The translations under genes were made by a program, and so were the position numbers. This document shows positions 1 through 8,320 of a stretch of DNA of 64,000 nucleotides, in pieces. The notes under the pieces are model-generated. The model had not been told where the DNA came from. It saw nothing but the letters and a program-made list of their open reading frames with translations, and searched no databases. How positions within the stretch are numbered: the first letter of the stretch is position 1; each line of letters opens with the position of its first letter. The DNA comes from Chryseobacterium sp. KLBC 52 (GTDB lineage Bacteria > Bacteroidota > Bacteroidia > Flavobacteriales > Weeksellaceae), in contig NZ_QDFZ01000001.1 of assembly GCF_003347605.1 (NCBI RefSeq), positions 124,001 through 188,000 of the forward strand, read 5' to 3'.

Positions 1-1
1 C

Positions 2-523
2 TACTATAAAAAATATGAATGTAATGTTAATATACCCTTCAATGGAAAATTAGACATTATCGTAGAAAACATGGGGAGAATTAATTACGGGTCTGAGATT
101 AATAAAAATACAAAAGGAATTATTTCTCCAGTATTTATTAATGACCGAAAAATAACAGGAGATTGGGAAATGTACGGACTTCCTTTTGAAAAGGCTCCGG
201 TAATTGATGCAAAACAAAAATCTGATATAAAAGAAAACAGACCAGTTATCTATAAAGGAAATTTTAATGTGTCGCAGGTGGGAGACACTTTTTTAGATAT
301 GAGACCTTTCGGGAAAGGGATCGTATTTGTCAATGGAATTAATTTGGGAAGATATTGGTCGGTAGGACCACAGCAAACCCTTTATTTGCCGGGATGTTAC
401 CTGAAAAATGGGAATAATGAGATTGTTATTTTTGAACAGAAAAATAATAAAATTCAAAACGAACTAAACACATTAGCTGAACCTATTGTAGACAAATTAA
501 ATCCAGAAAACGGGTCAAACTGA
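2..523 (+). CDS. GH35 beta-galactosidase, C-terminal fragment
   Basis: The frame is open from base 2 and ends at TGA 521-523, so only the C-terminal 173 codons are in the window. The fragment matches the galactose-binding jelly-roll end of glycoside hydrolase family 35. A segment starting GRINYG is followed by GDWEMYGLPF and by the strongly conserved pair VNGINLGRYW and PQQTLYLPG. GH35 enzymes remove terminal beta-galactose from oligosaccharides. The catalytic TIM barrel lies upstream, outside the window, so activity and export cannot be judged. galT starts 19 bases downstream and galK and galM follow, so released galactose would feed directly into the Leloir pathway. Confidence 0.85.
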   Translation, partial: YYKKYECNVNIPFNGKLDIIVENMGRINYGSEINKNTKGIISPVFINDRKITGDWEMYGLPFEKAPVIDAKQKSDIKENRPVIYKGNFNVSQVGDTFLDMRPFGKGIVFVNGINLGRYWSVGPQQTLYLPGCYLKNGNNEIVIFEQKNNKIQNELNTLAEPIVDKLNPENGSN

Positions 524-542
524 TATAAATAATAAACTCAGT

Positions 543-1616
543 ATGAGTAATTCATTTAACAGCAAGAATCATCCGCATAGAAGATATAATCCATTATTGG
601 ATGAATGGGTTTTGGTATCACCTCAAAGGGCAAAACGCCCATGGCAGGGACAACAGGAAAAGCCATTAATAAGCACTCAGGATCAATATGATCCAAATTG
701 CTACTTGTGTCCCGGAAATTCAAGAGCCAATGAGACCCAAAATCCTCGCTATGAAGGTGTATATGTATTCGATAATGATTTTGGAGCTTTATTGAAAGAA
801 GAACTAATCACAGATAAAACGGATGATGAAGAGGATGAGTTGTTTAAAATGAAACCTGAAAGAGGAATTAACCGGGTTATCTGCTTTTCAAACGATCATT
901 CATTGACTCTTCCTGAAATGTCTGTAGAAGCGATTACAGAAGTGGTGTCTGTCTGGAAAGAAGAATATCAGAATCTGGGGAAACTGGATTATATCAATCA
1001 TGTGCAGATTTTTGAAAACAAAGGGGCAGTGATGGGTTGTAGTAATCCTCATCCTCATGGTCAGATTTGGGCACAGGCATCCATTCCTTCTCAAGTGGTC
1101 AGAACACAGCAAAATTTGAAATGCTATTATGATAAACATGGAACAACCCTTTTGTCAGATTACCTTCAGAAAGAAATTGAAAGCCAGGAACGAATTGTTT
1201 TAGAAAATAAAGCCTTTGTGGCTTTGGTGCCATTTTGGGCAACCTGGCCCTATGAAACAATGATTATTAGTAAGAAACCTTTAAATAGTTTATTGGCTTT
1301 TTCATATGAAGATCAGGTTTTATTTGCTCAGATATTGAAAGATCTGACGACGAAATATGATAATATTTTTTCAACCTCTTTCCCTTATTCTGCAGGAATA
1401 CATCAGGCACCTACAGACTTGGAATCCCATGAAGAATGGCATTTTCATATGCATTTTTATCCCCCTTTGCTTCGTTCAGCCAGTGTGAAAAAATTCATGG
1501 TGGGATACGAAATGTTAGCAGAAGCCCAAAGAGATATTACTCCGGAACAAAGTGCTGAGATTCTTAAGAAAAGTTCAACAACTCATTATAAAAATCAGCA
1601 AAATAGCTCTTCATAA
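543..1616 (+). CDS. galT: Galactose-1-phosphate uridylyltransferase
   Basis: Exchanges UMP between UDP-glucose and galactose 1-phosphate in the Leloir pathway. The 357-residue length is normal for the family. The N-terminus carries HRRYNPLLDEWVLVSPQR, a Cys pair (CYLC near residue 57) suits a metal site, and the active-site motif SNPHPHGQIW puts the nucleotidylated histidine at His170/His172. The C-terminal motif HEEWHFHMHFYPPLLRS is also typical of GalT. It lies between a GH35 gene and galK in one operon. The start at 543 leaves a 19-base gap and keeps the usual N-terminal motif complete. Confidence 0.95.
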   Translation: MSNSFNSKNHPHRRYNPLLDEWVLVSPQRAKRPWQGQQEKPLISTQDQYDPNCYLCPGNSRANETQNPRYEGVYVFDNDFGALLKEELITDKTDDEEDELFKMKPERGINRVICFSNDHSLTLPEMSVEAITEVVSVWKEEYQNLGKLDYINHVQIFENKGAVMGCSNPHPHGQIWAQASIPSQVVRTQQNLKCYYDKHGTTLLSDYLQKEIESQERIVLENKAFVALVPFWATWPYETMIISKKPLNSLLAFSYEDQVLFAQILKDLTTKYDNIFSTSFPYSAGIHQAPTDLESHEEWHFHMHFYPPLLRSASVKKFMVGYEMLAEAQRDITPEQSAEILKKSSTTHYKNQQNSSS

Positions 1617-1648
1617 AATAGACAGTTTTATAAATCAGATACCAATAC

Positions 1649-2932
1649 ATGTCAAATAATAAATATATTGATTCTTTAATTAATAAAGGTGATGTTCCTC
1701 AATTTAGAGAGTTGTACGGACAAAATTCAGAATTGCTACATCAGCAGGCAATCCGTTATACCAGAACATTATCCCGTTTTAAAGAAATTTTTGGTGAAAA
1801 AGAGGTTTCTGTTTTTAGTTCACCGGGACGAACCGAAATTGGAGGTAACCACACAGATCATAATCATGGTCTCGTATTAGCGAGTGCCATAAACTTAGAT
1901 AATATAGCCATTGCCGCTAAAAATAACTCCAATATAATCCGGATTGAATCTTCAGGCTATCAGTCATTTGAAGTAGATTTGAATCAGCTTATTCCCAATG
2001 AGAACGAATTTTTAACCTCAAATGCTCTTGTTCGTGGAATTAATGCCCGACTAAAAGAGTTGGGATATACAATAGGAGGATTTGATGCTGTAATTGATGG
2101 ATGCGTTCCCAAAGGTTCCGGATTAAGCTCATCTGCATCATTTGAGGTTTTAATTGGCGCAATTGTGAGCCATTTATTTAATGAGGGGACCATAGATCCC
2201 ATATTAAATGCCCGTATCGGACAATATGCAGAAAATGTTTTTTTTGGAAAACCTTGTGGATTAATGGATCAGGTAGCTTGTGCAGTAGGAGGCTTGGTAA
2301 TTATTGACTTTGCAGACGTCACCAATCCTGTTGTTAAAAAAGTAAATTTTGATTTTGAATCTACTGGTTTTTCTTTAGTGATTACAGATACCCGGGGCGA
2401 TCATACCAATTTGAATGATGAATACGCTGTTTTACCTAAAGAGATGAAAGAAGTTGCAGCCCATTTAGGATGTAGTGTGCTGAGAGAAACCACTTTGGAA
2501 AAAGTAATGGAGATTGCCCCTTCTATCCGTAAAAAAGTAGGAGATAGGGCTATTTTAAGAGCCATTCATTTTGAATGTGAAAATGACCGTGTACGAGATG
2601 AGGTGACTGCATTGGAGAATAATGATTTTAAAAAATTTTTACAATTGATCATAGACTCGGGACATAGTTCGTATATGTACAATCAAAATGTTTATGTAGC
2701 AAATAATATACATGAACAAGCCGTTTCATTGGGATTAGCTTACAGCGAATTGGTACTGAAAGGTGCCGGAGCATGGCGTGTGCATGGTGGAGGATTTGCA
2801 GGAACAATACAGGCCTTCGTTCCTGAAAATTTGCTTGAAAAATATACCACCTCTTTAAATCATTTATTTGGAGCGGGTTCCTGTCATCCTTTATTTATCA
2901 GACAAAAAGGAGTTGTTAAATTAGATTTTTAA
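1649..2932 (+). CDS. galK: Galactokinase
   Basis: Phosphorylates galactose at C1 using ATP. The 427-residue protein has the three GHMP-kinase signatures. The galactokinase motif GRTEIGGNHTDHNHG is near residues 60-75, the phosphate-binding loop GSGLSSSASFE near residues 155-165, and the C-terminal motif GAGAWRVHGGGFAG near residue 370. It starts 32 bases after galT and ends 3 bases before galM, so the three genes are almost certainly co-transcribed. Confidence 0.96.
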   Translation: MSNNKYIDSLINKGDVPQFRELYGQNSELLHQQAIRYTRTLSRFKEIFGEKEVSVFSSPGRTEIGGNHTDHNHGLVLASAINLDNIAIAAKNNSNIIRIESSGYQSFEVDLNQLIPNENEFLTSNALVRGINARLKELGYTIGGFDAVIDGCVPKGSGLSSSASFEVLIGAIVSHLFNEGTIDPILNARIGQYAENVFFGKPCGLMDQVACAVGGLVIIDFADVTNPVVKKVNFDFESTGFSLVITDTRGDHTNLNDEYAVLPKEMKEVAAHLGCSVLRETTLEKVMEIAPSIRKKVGDRAILRAIHFECENDRVRDEVTALENNDFKKFLQLIIDSGHSSYMYNQNVYVANNIHEQAVSLGLAYSELVLKGAGAWRVHGGGFAGTIQAFVPENLLEKYTTSLNHLFGAGSCHPLFIRQKGVVKLDF

Positions 2933-2935
2933 AAA

Positions 2936-3991
2936 ATGGGTGTTATCAATGAAGTGGCTTTTAATACAGTTCACAACCATCAAAAAGTCCGGTTATTTAC
3001 GCTAAGCAATCAAAATGGGATGATTGCACAGGTGACAAATTATGGGGCAATTATCGTGAGTATTAATGTGAAAGATAAAGACGGAAAACAGGCAGATGTG
3101 GTACAGGGATATGAAACAGCACAAGAATACATAGACAATAATGAATTTTACCAGGGGGCCATTTGTGGGAGATGTGCCAATCGTATCAGAAAAGGAAAAT
3201 TCATATTAAACAGAAAAGAATACTCATTAACAGTTAATGATGAAGATAATCATTTGCATGGCGGTCTGATAGGCTTTGATAAAAAAGTATGGGATGTTAA
3301 AGAGTCTTCTGCATCGAAAGTGACTTTTCAATACACTTCTCCTGATGGGGAAGAGGGCTATCCTGGTACAGTATCTGTAACAGTAACTTATTCCATTAAT
3401 GAAAATAATGAATTACGGTTAGATTATTCAGGAACAACAGACCAGGAAACTATACTCAATCTGGTAAACCATTCTTATTTTAATTTAGCAGGAGAGGGCA
3501 GCGGAACGATAAATAATCATCAATTGCAGATTGAGGCTGATTTTTACACTCCTCTCACAAAAAATCTTGAACCAACTGGTGAGATTTTAACAGTAAAAAA
3601 TACCCCGTTTGATTTTACCTCCTTAACAGGTATTGGAGATAGAATTAATACGGATCATGAGCAACTTATGATCGGAAAGGGATATGATCATAATTTTGTG
3701 TTAAAGCATCCTGTGCATTGTTTAGATTTAGCAGCTACTGTGATAGAGCCACGGTCCGGCAGAAAAATGGAAGTATTTACCACTATGCCGGGTTTGCAGT
3801 TATATACTGCCAATTGGATAAAAAATGTAAAAGGAAAAGAAGATCATATCTACCAGGAAAGAGAAGCTTTTTGTTTAGAAACGCAAAATTTTCCCAATGC
3901 AATTAATCAATCTCATTTTCCATCACCCATACTAACTCCTGAAAATGTGTATAAACATTCAACGATTTACAAATTCTCAATATCCAATTAG
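2936..3991 (+). CDS. galM: Aldose 1-epimerase (galactose mutarotase)
   Basis: Interconverts alpha and beta anomers of galactose so that galactokinase receives the alpha form. The 351-residue sequence shows HLHGG (general-acid histidine region), NHSYFNLAG, and a C-terminal segment FCLETQNFPNAIN whose Glu corresponds to the family's catalytic base. No signal peptide is evident, so it is expected in the cytoplasm. It is the last gene of the gal operon. The sequence changes character right after it, with a tRNA-Phe terminator remnant from 4062. Confidence 0.94.
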   Translation: MGVINEVAFNTVHNHQKVRLFTLSNQNGMIAQVTNYGAIIVSINVKDKDGKQADVVQGYETAQEYIDNNEFYQGAICGRCANRIRKGKFILNRKEYSLTVNDEDNHLHGGLIGFDKKVWDVKESSASKVTFQYTSPDGEEGYPGTVSVTVTYSINENNELRLDYSGTTDQETILNLVNHSYFNLAGEGSGTINNHQLQIEADFYTPLTKNLEPTGEILTVKNTPFDFTSLTGIGDRINTDHEQLMIGKGYDHNFVLKHPVHCLDLAATVIEPRSGRKMEVFTTMPGLQLYTANWIKNVKGKEDHIYQEREAFCLETQNFPNAINQSHFPSPILTPENVYKHSTIYKFSISN

Positions 3992-4061
3992 ATTTAGCAG
4001 TTGATGAAATTTTTTGATGCGGCTCAATTTTAGATACTTCTGAAACGAACCGATATAAAAC

Positions 4062-4112
4062 AAAAAAAACTCTAAACTAAATTAGAGGTTTTGAAGTGGT
4101 TTCTCCAGGAAT
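4062..4112 (-). repeat. tRNA-Phe 3'-end and terminator remnant (att-like)
   Basis: Bases 4079-4112 are identical over 34 bases to 13193-13226, which is the 3' end of the intact tRNA-Phe plus half of its terminator stem. Bases 4097-4111 are the last 15 tRNA bases (reverse strand). The other half of the terminator stem is present in slightly altered form at 4062-4078. The match to the tRNA stops inside the T arm and the following sequence is unrelated. A displaced tRNA 3' end is the usual trace of site-specific integration into a tRNA gene. No integrase is visible in the window. Confidence 0.8.
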
Positions 4113-4228
4113 ATATGTTTTCTTTCTTGTTGCCTTTTAATAAAGGTTTTAAGAAGTTTTAATTTACTACGTAGCCGACTATCCCACGGGTTACCCCGGT
4201 ATTTATCTTTTTCATTTTGATAATTTTT

Positions 4229-4261
4229 AAACCTAACAGGTTTTCAAAACCTGTTAGGTTT
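4229..4261. repeat. Perfect 33-bp palindrome, probable terminator
   Basis: A 16-base arm (AAACCTAACAGGTTTT) and its exact reverse complement are separated by a single C. It lies 38 bases downstream of the stop of the reverse-strand outer-membrane protein gene and between it and the tRNA-Phe remnant. From memory, similar AACCTAACAGGTTTT palindromes are scattered through flavobacterial intergenic regions, so it may be both a terminator and a dispersed repeat. Confidence 0.7.
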
Positions 4262-4298
4262 AGTTAGATATTTTAAAAATAAAAAATACTTATATTAC

Positions 4299-6866
4299 TT
4301 AAAAGTTATATTTTAAACCACCAATGACATAGCCTTGTAACGCTGTTGTAGAAATTTCATCTACACCTAGCTGGCTTGTGTAGCTGTTAATATACTGAAA
4401 AGAGTTTAAATTCAGAATGTTATTAAACTGCAAGTTATATTCAAAGTTTGATTTTTCTTTTCTATATGAAACCTGACCACCAATTAGTAAATTCCTGAGT
4501 GTATTTTGTTGCGTTTTCTGTATTAAATATTCCCCCAAAATATTCCCGATCCATTCTTTTTTAATATTGGTTCTTATCCCAAAAGATAGTTTTATATTAT
4601 CTTGTTTTGACATAGTATCGAAGAAACTTTGTTCAAAAATACTTTTAGTAAAAGTGTAGCCTAAATCAAACTGTAATGGTTTGTTTTTAAAATTCGTAGA
4701 AAGTTTTTGAGACAGTTCAAAATTTTGGACGGTAGAAATATTTTCATTGTCACTGATAAAATTTACATTCCTGGCTATCGCACTTGTAAACTTTGTTTTT
4801 AATGTATAATTTTTACTAAATCTTCGATCACTGGCAAACAAAAATATCAATCGGTCACTATATCTTCCCATTGTATTTTCCATAGCTGAAAATGTACCAT
4901 AATTAATGGTATTTGTTGTATAACTAGGTTTGGTTTTATCATACATCAGCATAAGAAACGTGCTGCTTCCTTTTTCTAAATAAGCTCTGTGAAAGGTTAA
5001 TTTATAACTGTCTGTATTGCTTAGCAAATCAGGGGTTAGATCTGTATTTTGATTAAAATATAAATCTTTTGTATATAATGGGTTGTATTGCAGAAGCTTT
5101 AAAGTGGGAAGCTTATATATTGAGTTATATTCAAGGCTAATTTCTGTGCTGGCTTTGGATGAAGGACTGTATTGAAATTTTAGCCTTTTCTCAAAATAAT
5201 GCTTCTCATATTCATTGATATTCAGAAGATGGGAACTTAAAGAAGCTGACAAATCAAATTTCCCGAATTGTTTGTACATATTTAGGTCATTGATATAATG
5301 ATACGTCTTTAACGTCCTATTCTCATTTGCCTGTGACATCAGCTCTGTAAGTTCCGATTTTTCATTTTTGTAAGAAAATCCTGAGTGAAAATTAAAATTG
5401 ATAAGCTTGTTTTTATTTTTCAAGTAAAAGTCCAGTCCATATCTGTTAGAATTCACGTCGTATTGCTGAAATAACGAATTGTTATCAGTCAGGAATAGAT
5501 CTTTATTGGAAAGTATATTTAAGCTTCCCAAATAATTCTCATTGATTTGGTTGAAAGCGAAAATTATTTTTGAATTATTTAACTGTTTATTCCATGAAAG
5601 GAAATTACTTATTCCATTATTTTTTGAGGTGTTATTAATAATGTAAAAATTGATATCTGTGGAATATCTATCTATATTTTGGTTGAAATTATCCTGAGTA
5701 GGATTATAGCCAAAATTATAATAAAGAAAACTGTCATCTGCAAAACTCTTCTTTATCTTAATTTGAGTAGTCCCTAAAAAGCCTTTATTATTTTCGGTCT
5801 TTTGCTCATAAAAATTAAAATCCTTTGACTGTCCTTCGAATGCAGTCCTTTTAGAAGTTGAAAATTTATTTAACTGAGCGTTGTTGAAAATAGAAAAGGC
5901 TGTAATGCTAAAATTTTTTTTTGACTTAGAATACTGCAAAGCTCCAAACTGATTATCCTTAGATTTTACTTTTCCATCATTATTAAGAAAAGTAGGAATA
6001 TCTATATTTGAATTATTATCTGCATTGTCTATATCTTCCTGAGTATTCATTTCGTAAAAATCCATAAAGCTTATCGGATCTTTAGCAATATTATTTGCAT
6101 CTGCAATCAGGGCTAGGTTGCCAAGTTTTCCAATACGGAACAAATTAGCATGCCCTGAATATGAATTTTTGGAACCATAATTACCTTCTATATTTCCGGT
6201 AATCTTTCCTTTATATTCATCTTTCAGCTTTAAATTAAGTGCTGTGGAGCGGTTTCCATTAATGGTAGTATAGTTTTGCCAAAGATCAATACTTTCAACC
6301 ATATTAGCCGAAATATTCTGAGTTGCCATCTTATGGTTTTTCCCGAAAAACTCATTCCCCTCAACTAAAACTTGTCCTATGGCTTTTCCCTTATAGGTTA
6401 CTTTTCCGTTCTCATTAATATTCAAGCCCGGAAGTTTCTTAATGAGATCTTCTGTTGTTCTTTCTGTACCATCTCTTACGGCTTTCAGGTTAAAAGCTAT
6501 TGTGTCTTCCTTTGCACTTGCTATTTTAGGACGTGCTTTTATTTCTACTGTAGGTATGGTTTTAACCTGTGATTCTAGTACAATTTCAAAATCATTTTTT
6601 TCGTTTGTATTAATTTCTACGACCTTTGTTTTGTATAATAAGGAGGTGAATTTTAAGGAAAAGTTTCCTTTCTGGGAGACTTGGAAATTACAAATGCCTT
6701 TGTCGTTTGTTTTTTGGAAGTCTAAAGTTTTTTCGTTTTTAAGAAGCTGAACGTTAACTTCCGATATAGAGTTCCCGTTCGCTTCTTTAACTTTAATATT
6801 AATGTCTTGTGAAAAAGAGTAGCTGAAAAACAACAGAAAAATAATGATTGAAAATTTAAAATTCAT
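4299..6866 (-). CDS. Outer-membrane beta-barrel protein with carboxypeptidase-regulatory-like domain (TonB-receptor-like)
   Basis: 855 residues. A signal peptide (MNFKFSIIIFLLFFSYSFSQ) precedes a carboxypeptidase-D regulatory-like beta-sandwich (about 22-105). A plug-like segment follows (about 110-220; DLIKKLPGLNINENGKV and VEGNEFFGKNHKMAT), then a long Tyr/Phe/Asn-rich barrel ending in the aromatic tail GGLKYNF. This is the architecture of Bacteroidota outer-membrane barrels related to SusC/TonB receptors, but no TonB box is obvious. Its start codon overlaps the stop of the GLPGLI gene by one base (TAATG), so the two are translationally coupled. The substrate is unknown. Linkage to a small secreted protein suggests peptide uptake or export, which is inference. 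Confidence 0.8.
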   Translation of the reverse strand: MNFKFSIIIFLLFFSYSFSQDINIKVKEANGNSISEVNVQLLKNEKTLDFQKTNDKGICNFQVSQKGNFSLKFTSLLYKTKVVEINTNEKNDFEIVLESQVKTIPTVEIKARPKIASAKEDTIAFNLKAVRDGTERTTEDLIKKLPGLNINENGKVTYKGKAIGQVLVEGNEFFGKNHKMATQNISANMVESIDLWQNYTTINGNRSTALNLKLKDEYKGKITGNIEGNYGSKNSYSGHANLFRIGKLGNLALIADANNIAKDPISFMDFYEMNTQEDIDNADNNSNIDIPTFLNNDGKVKSKDNQFGALQYSKSKKNFSITAFSIFNNAQLNKFSTSKRTAFEGQSKDFNFYEQKTENNKGFLGTTQIKIKKSFADDSFLYYNFGYNPTQDNFNQNIDRYSTDINFYIINNTSKNNGISNFLSWNKQLNNSKIIFAFNQINENYLGSLNILSNKDLFLTDNNSLFQQYDVNSNRYGLDFYLKNKNKLINFNFHSGFSYKNEKSELTELMSQANENRTLKTYHYINDLNMYKQFGKFDLSASLSSHLLNINEYEKHYFEKRLKFQYSPSSKASTEISLEYNSIYKLPTLKLLQYNPLYTKDLYFNQNTDLTPDLLSNTDSYKLTFHRAYLEKGSSTFLMLMYDKTKPSYTTNTINYGTFSAMENTMGRYSDRLIFLFASDRRFSKNYTLKTKFTSAIARNVNFISDNENISTVQNFELSQKLSTNFKNKPLQFDLGYTFTKSIFEQSFFDTMSKQDNIKLSFGIRTNIKKEWIGNILGEYLIQKTQQNTLRNLLIGGQVSYRKEKSNFEYNLQFNNILNLNSFQYINSYTSQLGVDEISTTALQGYVIGGLKYNF

Positions 6867-7612
6867 TATAACCGAATATCTGTATGGGTTTCTTTTACTT
6901 TTGATGCTTCTTTCATAATTTCCTGAATTTTATCTTGATCTTTTTCCTGATCTAAAACCTTAAGTTTTGGATTCATAGGTTCACAATCTGTTTCTTTTCC
7001 GTCATTACTTATTTTGGTAGCATACACAATAAAATTTGGAGATTCCACCTTTAATACAAGACCAGGAAAAGAGTTATATACATAAGGACCTGCACTTACT
7101 GGAAAATCTTCTGCATACCATACTTTTACTAAACCTCCATTATTTAATGTAACCTCTGCTAATTTACATGTGTATTTTTCAATTTGTTCAACATTATCTT
7201 TATACTCTATTTTGGAAAACTTGGGTGCATAATATTTATAATATTCTTCATCTCCAAAATTCTGATATTGATAAAAGCCGGGGTCATTTTTCTTATGGTA
7301 AATCTTAATCGGCTTAATAACAAATGATTCTTTTGTTATGCTAGTAGTTCTTTCATCTATCTTTTTTCTTTCTTTCTCGTTTTCAAATCCTTCAGTGGGA
7401 ATGCTTTTATAAAATGTATTTCCTTCATAAAAGTAAAGTATTTGTTTTTGAGCTTTTTTAAGCTGTGCCTGTGCCTGGCTTTTAAATGTGCCTGAAGATT
7501 CTGAAGAGTATTCGCTAAGATCCTGTTTATTTACATATTCATATTCTATCTTTAAATTTTGGGCATTAATAAAATTTAAAAAAAATAAGGAGACAAAGAG
7601 AGTGTATTTCAT
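6866..7612 (-). CDS. GLPGLI family protein
   Basis: 248 residues with a signal peptide (MKYTLFVSLFFLNFINA), so exported to the periplasm. The name-giving motif appears as NSFPGLVLKVES in the context VWYAEDFPVSAGPYVYN, which is the conserved core of this Bacteroidota family of unknown function. It overlaps the downstream outer-membrane barrel gene by one base. GLPGLI proteins are commonly paired with such barrels. Upstream at 7636-7657 a hairpin separates it from a small secreted protein, so its transcription may come from read-through. Confidence 0.85.
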   Translation of the reverse strand: MKYTLFVSLFFLNFINAQNLKIEYEYVNKQDLSEYSSESSGTFKSQAQAQLKKAQKQILYFYEGNTFYKSIPTEGFENEKERKKIDERTTSITKESFVIKPIKIYHKKNDPGFYQYQNFGDEEYYKYYAPKFSKIEYKDNVEQIEKYTCKLAEVTLNNGGLVKVWYAEDFPVSAGPYVYNSFPGLVLKVESPNFIVYATKISNDGKETDCEPMNPKLKVLDQEKDQDKIQEIMKEASKVKETHTDIRL

Positions 7613-7635
7613 ATCTATAAAATTGTATTTATAAA

Positions 7636-7657
7636 AGCGCCTAGATAAGTAGGCGCT
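7636..7657 (-). terminator. Hairpin between small secreted protein and GLPGLI gene
   Basis: AGCGCCTA and TAGGCGCT form an 8-bp stem around a 6-base loop. On the reverse strand a TTTTATA tail follows. It lies downstream of the 7690-7998 gene and 24 bases upstream of the GLPGLI start. It could act as a partial terminator giving more transcript of the small gene than of the two genes after it. Confidence 0.65.
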
Positions 7658-7689
7658 CTTATTTCATTTATACTTGCAGTAACTATTAT

Positions 7690-7998
7690 TTAGCAACCAT
7701 ACCAATAGGTAGTCATTACCAAATCAGTTGATTTTGTTACAATAAGATTCCCCATACCATCATCAAAATAACTATATGTAACCTCATTAGTGAAAACTGT
7801 TTGATGGCAGATGTTTTTAACATCTTTTGCTTTTTCATCATTTTTAACATCTTCCAAAGAATTCACTTTGTCAGATGTAGAAGTCAAAGATACAGTTTCT
7901 TTGCTTTCATTAGAAAAATTATGAACTTGTGCATTGCTTTTAGCAAATCCTAAGGTTGTTCCTGCTAATAAGAATGCTGCGAATAATAGTGTTTTCAT
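7690..7998 (-). CDS. Small secreted protein, unknown function
   Basis: 102 residues. A clear signal peptide (MKTLLFAAFLLAGTTLGFA) is followed by a Lys/Asp/Ser-rich linker (about 25-65) and a C-terminal portion with Cys in NICHQTVF and a terminal Cys in TYWYGC. These are the only two cysteines, so a disulfide in the exported form is possible. I do not recognise the family. It is first in a reverse-strand unit with the GLPGLI and barrel genes and diverges from the TPR-AraC regulator. The palindromic repeats at 8173-8220 lie in the shared upstream region. It could be the substrate or signal of the barrel system, which is inference. Confidence 0.7.
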   Translation of the reverse strand: MKTLLFAAFLLAGTTLGFAKSNAQVHNFSNESKETVSLTSTSDKVNSLEDVKNDEKAKDVKNICHQTVFTNEVTYSYFDDGMGNLIVTKSTDLVMTTYWYGC

Positions 7999-8172
7999 TT
8001 TAGTTTAATTTTTAAAATTAAGTAAATTATTTTGTCATATAAACCCTGACATGGGTTTTGCTGATCAGCTCTATTTATACTTTTCATACTGCGCATTATG
8101 AAAAGGAAAATATTTGTGTTTCCTGACAGCAAAGATGCTAGGGATAAATAATTTTCACAAGCAAAGCATTCC

Positions 8173-8220
8173 AAAATTGACCAATTTTCAGGATAATCAA
8201 AATTAAAATTGATCAATATT
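8173..8220. promoter_or_regulatory. Two direct copies of a palindromic operator-like motif
   Basis: AAAATTGACCAATTTT (8173-8188) and AAAATTGATCAATATT (8205-8220) differ at two of 16 positions and are 32 bases apart centre to centre, about three helical turns. A third copy lies at 10095-10110 upstream of the peptide precursor. These lie between the divergent 7998 and 8321 starts. The AraC-domain regulator encoded at 8321 is the obvious candidate ligand, which is inference. Confidence 0.55.
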
Positions 8221-8320
8221 GGTATTTAGTGTATTTGTAATGTATTGATTTTAAATGTGATAAATTGTTTATTAATGAAAACAATTAAAATGTGGTATTT
8301 TTGCATTTCAAAAAACACAT

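Noticed and set aside
7995..8216. 73-codon reverse-strand open frame upstream of the small secreted protein
   Set aside because: It covers the divergent control region with the palindromic motifs, has no recognisable domain, and its composition is that of non-coding DNA.
8265..8303. Full promoter for the TPR-AraC gene (TTG plus TATTTTTG)
   Set aside because: The -7 box is good but the nearest TTG is 28 bases away, outside the usual 17-23, so only the -7 box is mentioned.
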